Shown here: piece after piece, positions 54,598-64,000 of the stretch
Layout of the letters: each line of letters begins with the position of its first letter
How positions within the stretch are numbered: the first letter of the stretch is position 1
Assembly: GCA_964023205.1 (NCBI GenBank)
Contig: OZ026847.1
Coordinates: 10,416,599 to 10,480,598, forward strand
Direction: 5' to 3'
DNA from: Lutraria lutraria
Taxonomy: Eukaryota > Mollusca > Bivalvia > Venerida > Mactridae
Length of the DNA: 64,000 nt
Made by a program: the position numbers and the translations under genes
The notes under the pieces: model-generated
Told to the model about the DNA's origin: nothing
What the model saw: the letters and a program-made list of their open reading frames with translations, nothing else
Database searches by the model: none

Positions 54598-55584
54598 CTT
54601 TGAATAAAGGCACTACACATACCAAAGGTAATGTTTTTCTCTTCCCCATATTTATTTCCCCAAGTTTACAATACATGTACTTAAAGAAGTACAACACATG
54701 TACATGGTCATAGCTAATTCGTGGTGATTCAAATAATTACATCATATCAATATTTCACTATATGCAGCCATGAAAAAAAAACAGTTCAAGTGGGAACAAA
54801 CCCATCACTGTATAGTCTGATTCTTTACTCTGTCTGAGTTCAAATATAACCATGTTTTACTATATATACATAATTATAGGGTTTAGTGGAAAACTTGCTT
54901 TAAACTCGGTTTTGCATCAATTTTGATGCAAACTCATTTTGAAATTTGCATCATTCTGATCAATTATGCAACCACAGCAGTATATAACCTACCTACTGAA
55001 GGCCATGAATTTAAGATATTGAAAATTCACAAGTTGTAAAACACTAAATGTCTCACTGATTTCACCTCCAAACTGAAGATTCAATGATTAATGAATGTTG
55101 TTGACAATGACACAGAGTGAATCTTTTTAATAACTACAAGTTGTAAAAATGATTGAGGGATAAGGTGGTGTTAGTATCTTCTACATTTTTTACAAATTCC
55201 TAACATTTTTTCCCAAATCAAATAGAGCATAAAACTTTTTGAGACCCCACAGAATAAACGGTTGATCTTGAATAGTTCGAAAAGATGAGCCAAGAGAATC
55301 AAATGTATATATACAAGTATATATTGCTGCTTAAAAATATTTTCCATAATTATTTGAAATAACTAGTGAGTTGTTTATTTTACATAACAATCAATATATA
55401 CAGTAACATCCCTGAACACTGAACCCTCTCTGGACAATTAGGTGAAATCTGCAGTTTTTGGGGAGGCCAGAATGTAAGAGTTTACATTATTACAGGTTAA
55501 GTAATGATCAGTAAAATTACATAAGATTTTTGCAACTGATTTCCTCTCAGATTTCAGATAAAGAAACAGTGCATACATGTATAT

Positions 55585-55760
55585 TATCTCTCTAAAGCAA
55601 CACCCTTTGGGAGCAGCAAAATTGTACTGTTGTTGAGAGGTAGTAACAATGCTTTAGAGAGGTTAAATTTTATGCTTTATCGTACAGTGGGAAAAATTGT
55701 GCAGTTGTTGCAAGAGGTTGTTCATGTTCAATAAGGGGCCGCTCTGGAGAGGTTGTTCCA
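55585..55760. mobile_element. Diverged copy of the 177-bp TA-type MITE
   Basis: 'ctctctaaagcaacaccctt', 'gggagcagcaaaattgtact', 'tttagagaggttaaatttta' and 'ccgctctggagaggttgttc' align in order with 21854-22030. The ends are eroded and I cannot see a duplication. Confidence 0.7.
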
Positions 55761-58120
55761 TATAAGCCAGCAAAATCTTTCACAAGACCCCTAACAAGTA
55801 TAATAAATCCCATCTATGTGTAGCTTTTCTTCAACTGAAGCAGACATTTTATCCTATGACATTGTTAAAAAATCCATGAGTCTGCAATAATTTCCACAGG
55901 ACTTATAATAGCAACAAACTTGCAATGAAATTCTAAATTATTTATTACACTCAATGTTATTGATCTCATTCATTTTCTCCCATTATATTAATTACTTAGT
56001 ATTAATTACAACTAATTACTCAAATGAGAATTAAAATTTTCAGGAAATAATAAATTAAATGGTTAAATACCTTGCACCAACTTACCTCTTGTCACAAATC
56101 CGAATTCTTAATTCTTAACCAAGCAACCATAACAAAACATAGAAAGTAACCACATTCAAGTATCACATAGATTTACATTTGTATATAAATATAAATTATC
56201 ATTATGTTATGTGACAGAGCATACAATTACATCTTAGTCCAATGTACACTAATTGTTAGTTTATCATCCACAATCTGAACATAATTTGTCCTAAAATAGG
56301 TAGAAATAGAGAGGTTGTATTGAAAATCATTCAAAATATTGAATACTGCCCTTAAAATAAGTGCTACATTCAATGAATGGATAAATGCCTGGTTCTCCTG
56401 TATCTTGTCTCCCCTCTCTCACTCTCGGGGAAGGGGGAGGGGGGGGTCAGTTAATATTTTTGCTTCTTTTTTTGAAGTTCTAGAAAAAGTCTGGTGTTTA
56501 CTTTATTATAGATGTAGCGTACAAATGGTGCCATCCCCTCAGAAAATTGCTTTGAAATCATGTAATTTTCCCCATATCCTTTCAATTTCACTCCCTAAAT
56601 TGGTTTCAGGTAAGAGGGCTAGGGCGCCTTCCCTAAAACATAACAAAAAAAAATGCCGTATAATAAATCTCGAAAAACAAAACAAACAATCCTTGTGACC
56701 TAGCTCCTAAGAAAACTGTTCACTCAAAGTGACCTTTAATACTTACTATATAATATAAATGTCCAAAACAATCAATGGAAGATACGGTAATCATACCGTA
56801 ATATAATAAAAACTCTGAAAAATTGGTGATACTCCAACAGTTAATAATATGTAGTGGCCTTACTTACAAAATAAATATCTATATATAAAGTTATACCTAC
56901 ATATGATATACACACCTTCACTCAACCTATATTATACATATCATACATCCGTAACTAAATACAACCTTAACCTCACAAATATGAATATAAATGACCACAT
57001 AGACACAGTTACACCTATATTTATGATCTGTATATTACTTTATACATATATACAAACATATATACAGGCTTCAGTGACAACCAGACTCAAAGCTTTCTAG
57101 GTCAAAATAAAACAAGTACAAACAAAGACAAAACATATGCCAAAACAACAATAACATTTAAACAACATAACTTAGTTCCATTGACCACGAAATGTCAGTC
57201 AATTATAAACAACACATCCTTCAATTTTTAAAAGCAACATTTAATAAAAGCAAATTACTTTGTATTTTTCAAAGAGCCAATACATTGACAGACCAGCTTT
57301 AGCAACATTTGAACCAATATAAATGCTGCAGCTGTACCCCAGTGTAACAATTAGAAGAACAATTTAAGAATGAAGCTTGCATTGTTCATGAACAAAGTTC
57401 TAGAACTGTACCTGAAGTGCTCTAAAAGTGTTCAAGAACACTATAAGCTTATTCTAAGAAAATAATATATATCCAATGTTGTTGAAAAATGGTGCTTAAC
57501 CCACTCCAAATGCCATTAAGGTATTCTCACTAGAGCATTGGAAAGATATACTCAAAGGCCATCTTAAAGGTCCTTATAGATAGTTGGTCAGGCATATCCA
57601 GGCATAAGTTTGGTCCATCAAATCAATAGCATGCTCTGAAGTCTAATTAAAAGCATCACACTACACAGGTAATAAGCCAGAATATCACACAAAGTTTGTT
57701 TATTACTTAAATATTTGCAGATTCTCGGAGAATCACAGACCATAAAAAGAACCCTCAAAGGTAAATTCATTACCTTTTTAACATGAAACTATTCTTAACT
57801 CAAGTTTATTACCTTGTTATCATAGCAATTTTTTTACAGATCCATAAAACAGTTGATTACAGGAAAAAATCTACAAGAACAGCCGATCAACAAGTTGTAA
57901 TAAAATGTGTTAATGATACAATAAAACAAGAATAAGACAAGGTGGTTGTGCAAGTCAATGACTTCTAAAACAGTTTGTAGTAATTTACCTAAAGCACAAC
58001 TAATCATACCAATTTAGAAATGGCCCACTGTGAGCACTATAACAATTCACAGATGATCCTATAAGTGGTTACTAAGTGAACAACATTATAAAAGTCTTCA
58101 AGCCAAGAGAGCACCAAATA

Positions 58121-58328
58121 CTGTATTTACATTTATTTTCATTGGGCTCAATTTTTCGTGGTTTTTACTAAAATGTTTATTTCGTGGGGACATAAATTTG
58201 TGAATTTTGATTTTTGAAACAAAATGCCTTATCTCGGCATTTAAATTCGTGGGGATTTGATTTTGTGGATGAGCCAACCCACGAAATACACGAAATTAAA
58301 TCCCCAACGAAAATTAATGATTCCACAG
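58121..58328. mobile_element. 208-bp MITE with TA duplication, 'cgtgggga' type
   Basis: Begins ctgtatttacatttatttt and ends aaaattaatgattccacag, flanked by TA at 58119-58120 and 58329-58330. Subterminal inverted words are 'aatttttcgtgg', 'ttcgtggggac', 'ttcgtggggatttgat' and 'cccacgaaatacacg'. The CTGTA.. start and the TA site resemble the 616-bp element at 16965-17580, so the two may share a transposase source. Confidence 0.8.
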
Positions 58329-58352
58329 TATATAATTCCAAGATAACTCATC

Positions 58353-58515
58353 ACACCAGTGTTCACTAACAGTTCCTACACCATCACACCAGTGTTCACT
58401 AACAGTTCCTACACCATCACACCAGTGTTCACTAACAGTTCCTACACCATCACACCAGTGTTCACTAACAGTTCCTACACCATCACACCAGTGTTCACTA
58501 ACAGTTCCTACACCA
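58353..58515. repeat. 33-bp minisatellite, five identical units
   Basis: 'ttcactaacagttcctacac' plus 'catcacaccagtg', 33 bases, repeated five times with essentially no change, which implies recent expansion. It starts only 23 bases after the TA of the MITE at 58121-58328. The plus frame (TNSSYTITPVF) stays open but is bounded by stops just outside. Confidence 0.95.
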
Positions 58516-61500
58516 ATGCAGAGATGGCCAGACTATTCACTGCAGGTTAAAGATATTGACATCAGCTGCAGCCCATTATTTCAAAAGTTTTTCAGTTGAT
58601 TACCTGGAACCCACTCCCCACCTGTAAAATGGTTGCTGCAGGATTACAGCACAGTCATACAAAGGACCATTATTCAAGTTCAGATGGAGCAGCTCTCATA
58701 GAACAATGTCATTTTAGTTGACTAGTGCAGTGTTTGAAAGGTGGATTACTCTGTGTGTGTTTTTTTTTTTTTTCACTCAAATGGTTCATTTAGGATTAAA
58801 ATGTAACCAATTACATCTGCATCTACATGTACCCCTAGAGTTTAAAACCATCCAGACTCGGTCCGAACCACACCAGCAAATTTAACCATTCAAAAAGCAC
58901 TTTGGACAAGGATTATCAAGGAAAATATGCACTGTACCCCACTAGGACATGACCTGTTCCTAACCCTTGGTCAAATTACTGAAGTTAAGAACACAAAGCT
59001 AGAATGGCTCACAGAAAGGCAACATGCTGTTTTGCCAAGCCATGAATCTGACAGCTTATGGACTTCTAAACTGGCTTCAGCAAAAACCTTGAACTAACAG
59101 ATATCATAAGGTTAACACATTACTAACACAGTCTATTGCCCACACCAACACCTGTAGCCAAGAATGCGTGGTTAATCATTGTCTTAATTATCCAGAAAAT
59201 GGAAGCATTCTGGCAGAAAAAATGCCTGGTTGTCATATTAAGCAATACAGATGAAAGTTGGGAAGTTGCTTTAGAAAACCCTGAACTTTCTTTCACTGCT
59301 TTATGTAAATAAATATCACAGGTAACTGAGTAGATTGCTAAGAACATAATGATGTTGGTGATCTAGTTACCAAACATATGGTCGCATTAGACAAAGCCTA
59401 AGAGTGGTAAGCTGTTAAGTTGTATTGAAAAAGTGAACATGCAATATACAGTGAGCTACCTAACAAAGCTTTCACCCCTCCTTGGAGAATGAACTCTTCC
59501 ATCCAAGAAATTACAATGAGCAACCTCAAGAACCAGCCCTCCATGAAAGAATGAACCCTTCCACTCTGTAACTTACAATTAGCCACTTACATACCTGATT
59601 CCTAATGAGTTCTATTTGCCACAGAACTCACCAAAGAAGAAGCTGCCTCAGGGAACAATGTCAAAGACCCAAATCCTTACATAAACAAAGCCTATTAATA
59701 CTGCCAGCCACTTCTATCATGTCAAGTAGGACTTCTGTAAACAATGCATTCCATCCACTATCTTTGTTTACAATAGTAATTTAGTCTGTTATGCTATTAT
59801 AATCACATAATATACTGTAGAGAGAGAGTACATTTTGCATCTACAAGATTCATACTGCGCATGTTTGTTAAGTAAGTAATCACATTATACTGAATACTCC
59901 CAAGTTTTATGGCTTTTTGAGAAAGAAGACAAAACCTCATAATTTACTATAAAGCTTTAAAAAGTTTAAAGTTACATCCAATTCATGAATGGATATTTTT
60001 TATGAATTATGGCTGGCCAAAAATCAAGTAAACTTGAGTGAAACCAGGCAAGAAGGTGACCATGAAGTCGGGTTTTTCATGCTCAAAGTTGGAAACATTT
60101 TGTTTTGGATAATTAGATTTTGTGGTATTTCGGATTCATAACATGATCTAGGACTTATCATTTCCCTGTATTTTGGAAGTAACTGGATTCTATCTATATA
60201 ATGCTGTGTAACTTATGTAGGAAAAAAAAAACAATAAGCATTTTGCATCTCATAATGGCAAAATCAAACCCATCAATCAGCAATAAAGCACATGACAGAC
60301 TGATCCAACCTAACCAGATAAAACAACATCAGAAGTCCTTCAGTTACAGGTAGATACAGTTTTTTAAGTAAATACATTGATAATATACACCATTATCTGT
60401 GTGTTTATTTATATTATTCTTTCTAAAGGCAAGCATTTAATTGTTTCTGATTATATAAACAGAAAAAACACTTAACGCCACTTCAACAGTAATTGTGCCA
60501 TCTCTACCCTCCAGCAATTTGTGATACAAAAGCAATTAATAATAAACACTTCCAACCAGCAGAAATCAAACCTGTATATTTGTCTTAAAGAAATTAGTTC
60601 TTTATTCCAAGTATATTAATAATTATGATGTTAAAGACCAATCTAAGAATACAGTCATGCCATTGGTCAGTTTGAAAACCACTCAACCAATCAGGAGGTT
60701 TCAGTTTTGAGACTGGTCATCACACTCAAATTTTAAAAACATTAAGAACCAGTAATGGGTAAATCTATCATATATAGCCCATACAGACAAACATCTACCA
60801 GTATGGAAAAGGTCAATATACTTTCCACATGCATGAACATTCCTGTGAATATTTTCATGAAATTCTAATCATCAATGAAATAAATCCACTTGAAACATAA
60901 TCATTTGTAAACAAGAATCATCATTTAACATAGTTAACATCTAATAATAATCTAATAAGTATGCCACATCATTGCTAATTCCGAAATTCAATAAGTTATC
61001 ATTGAGTAATCAGATGTGCCTTCAAACTGTTTACATACAGTAAGTTAACACCATATGATAATTTAATTAAATGATAACATCAGAGTTGTCTAATGGCAAG
61101 TGGTTAGAGTAATCTAATCCAGATTGACCCAATGGTCAATGACTTGTATTGTTAATAATACTACCTGACATGAAACCAGCCAGGCAGCCTATCACACATT
61201 AATGAAACCAGACCTCCAGATTTAGATCATGAGTACTTCCAGTGCTTTGATATTTCAACACCCAACAAAAACAAGGAATTTATTGATTGTGGTGTGAAGT
61301 GATATATCACAGAAACAGGATGAGGTCAATAAGCCCTTGGACAAAGTTTTTACCATCCATAAAAAAGCCATAAAATACAATGTGAATCTTTTATACCATA
61401 TATCATTAATACATCAACCTGCTGGGCATTTCTGGTTAGTCAGCCGAATACATGTGACAGCTGTGCAAGATATTTTCAATAAATGCTTTTGTTTAAACAT

Positions 61501-61612
61501 ATTTGCTATAATGAAGTAAATATAGCATAATCAGCAAGCAGCAAAACAGACTATTAATTGTGTCTGCATCAACTGTTAGTAATGTTGCTTTTTAATCAAA
61601 GTATTCTTACAT

Positions 61613-61740
61613 AGACTTGCACTGCAACCTGGAACAGAAACTAGTTTAACAATTGCAAGGTGGATGTAGAAAAACGTAGTATTTTGGCGTGCATCAAAAT
61701 TCATGTACGCCAAGCAAATGATGGCTATTGTCAGACGAAA
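61613..61740 (+). repeat. Dispersed element D, copy 3
   Basis: 'agacttgcactgcaacctgg', 'caaggtggatgtagaaaaac', 'gtagtattttggcgtgcatc' and 'catgtacgccaagcaaatga' match 33816-33935 and, reversed, 39915-40020. Confidence 0.7.
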
Positions 61741-61852
61741 AATAACTAAAATTTTGAAACTCATCAAAGTGTATGGATTTCATTTATGTCAGTAACACAT
61801 TAGATAGATATGTCTTGCTTTGATAACCTTTTTCTCCACAAGTTACAGTATC

Positions 61853-61927
61853 GAGGGTTCAACGCAACAGTGTCGTAACTCATATTGAAATAAGAACCAA
61901 GTTACGACAGTGTTGCGCTGAGCCCTC
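61853..61927. mobile_element. 75-bp palindromic MITE, copy 3 of 3
   Basis: Begins gagggttcaacgcaacagtg and ends cagtgttgcgctgagccctc. The arms are the best preserved of the three copies; pairing runs through 'gtcgtaact' and 'gttacgac', leaving a small loop of 'catattgaaataagaacca'. Confidence 0.85.
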
Positions 61928-62374
61928 AAACTACTGACTTCTCCACATGAATCAGCAGTGGAAGTTGAATGGTCTTAGAATTATATCTTCAACCAAATCA
62001 TTGTGGGAACATGACTTAGAACATGACATGGCAAGTGGCTTAGATAGGGAATTGGGAAATTATTATCCACCTAAACAGGGGTCCATGGAATTGGTATGGA
62101 ATAGTGCATAATTGGTTGAGGAGAGTCAACTCCTTGATTAATACATAATAAATATTATTACAATAAAGTAAACATATTACTCACCTATAACTCAGAATGA
62201 ACACGTCCTATGGCTACAATTACACCTCCATATGATTAATAAATGCTCAATGAATTACAACACAAGGTAAAATCCTTATATCCAAATCTGTACCTTATCT
62301 GAAAATAGAAAATGTATATAGAATTATACAGTGAAATTAAATTAGGTCAAATGATCAGATAGTGGGTTTGTCTA

Positions 62375-62590
<216 letters not shown>

Positions 62591-64000
62591 GATCAAACTT
62601 ACACTTAAGGTTGTGACATCTACTAAACAAATTCTAACTGTGTTCTAAAGACAGACACAAAATTTTCACATTATATAGTACATAGTAAAAATAGCAAAAT
62701 TGGTAAACAGTATCAAAAATGAAGGTCATTCATTGCTTAGAAAATATCATATACCTAAAATGGTATAAGCAACAATAAGATACCTGAATATTACAGTGTA
62801 ACTGTATCCAACATAAACACAGACACAGTATATTTAAAATCCACAATAGAAATAAAGTCTCTGACAGAAACAATCAAGTACTCAAGCAATCACTAATCAC
62901 AAAGAGGCAGCACACTCACACTTTACAGAGTGTGGTTTTATTTTTGTCACTCACTGGCAGGGAAATGAATGGCTCTCCACTTACTCCTTAGCATGAAAAC
63001 TATTCAAATCTGTAAGTATAGGCCAACATTAGGTTGGTATCTTGTTACACATATCCTGACAAGGTTAATTAATCAAACTACACAAAGTGGCTTACATAAC
63101 AAGGCTCAGTCTTCTCCTTGTGTGTCTAATAGTGGTTATATTAACAGACTGATGCCACAGATAACAGCATATGGTGCATACGGTATACCCCTCTCCGGTA
63201 TACCCCTCTCCATAAAAAACCCTCAGTGATGTTGCTTTGTGTCGTATTATAACAACGGCAGACCTTAACTGAGAGAAGACACTATGGGCTTCAAAAAGAA
63301 TTAATGAAATCTTGAATATTTCTTAACTTCTTTTTGCATTCTTCATGAATAGTTCACGAAGTATAATAACTATTTGACAGTGATTGCACCTGATGATCCT
63401 ACATTATAATTAAGTTAATTACCATTGAATAAAATTAACAGAAAAAACCCGCCTTGGAATAAAAGTATACAAATCTGTATGTGAAGAATAGTGTATGAAT
63501 GAACCTACGTCATTGGTTGATCGGACATCATCAAAAATTTGAAGGACTAAGGTTTGAGCGTCTTTCACATTGACTGTGTCAACAGATCAAATGCTAAAAA
63601 TAACTAATAACTGACTGAGGCACTATATATATATACTAACATCATAACAGTAGGTACTTCCAACTAAAGCTGCATTTTTTGCAGCCTTCAAGAAGTTGTT
63701 CTTATAGGTAAACTTGACAAGCAATTGACAATTTAAGCAATACAGATGTATTTTATGTCTTGTTGATGAGTTTCTGTAAGAAATGATCTAATTTGCATTT
63801 CAACTTCAATGTAAAAAACAAAAACAACAACATTATATGAAATGAATAAACAAGTTTACCCTTTTTTGTGATGTTTAAAATGCATAACGTCTGTTTTATT
63901 CAAAAGCAGGATATAATTTGCATACTGCAACAAGATTTGCTGCAGGCATTTGACATAAATCCATAAAAACTTAAAATTCATTGATACATCATTGTGTTCG

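Overview
The window is metazoan nuclear DNA, AT-rich and intron-rich, with many short dispersed repeats. The best guess is a mollusc, probably a bivalve. That guess rests on an invertebrate-type ACK kinase split by large introns, tRNA-derived SINEs with AATAAATA-type tails, many small MITEs, and dispersed motifs of the kind I associate with mollusc genomes. No database search was possible, so the taxon is an inference. There is no bacterial, viral or CRISPR content. I found no transposase, reverse transcriptase or other long open reading frame.

Only one gene could be recognised, and it lies on the minus strand. It encodes a non-receptor tyrosine kinase of the ACK/TNK family, closest by recall to the insect Ack-like/PR2 type. 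Nine consecutive coding exons join in frame through canonical GT-AG sites: 39552-39658, 38319-38456, 32755-32961, 29832-29984, 28932-29123, 28592-28689, 27591-27717, 21359-21508 and 4502-4608. They give about 418 codons, holding a SAM domain, a Ser/Pro-rich linker, a complete and apparently active tyrosine kinase domain, and the first part of an SH3 domain. The gene runs off the left edge; the rest of SH3, the CRIB region and the tail must lie beyond position 1. A candidate N-terminal exon at 50379-50436 has a good donor and exactly the phase needed to join the first SAM exon.

Layout from left to right: 1-4501 is the last, incomplete intron, with SINEs and a palindromic MITE. 4609-21358 is a 16.7-kb intron carrying five unrelated minisatellites (unit lengths 42, 26, 31, about 116 and 27 bp) and a 616-bp MITE inserted inside the 27-bp array. 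21509-27590 is a 6-kb intron with three MITEs or SINEs. 27591-32961 holds the compact kinase-domain exons. 32962-38318 is a 5.4-kb intron. 38319-39658 carries the SAM exons. 39659-50378 is the probable first intron, with a CTGAAT-rich tract and a 35-bp minisatellite. 50437-64000 has no gene I can recognise; it holds repeats, MITEs and a compound tetranucleotide microsatellite.

The most interesting points are: the insertion of a TA-flanked element into a minisatellite, with the empty site exactly recoverable; a tandem duplication that copied a kinase-domain splice donor into the following intron; a 141-bp hairpin with a perfect 41-bp stem; several MITE families with clear target-site duplications; and the candidate N-terminal exon.
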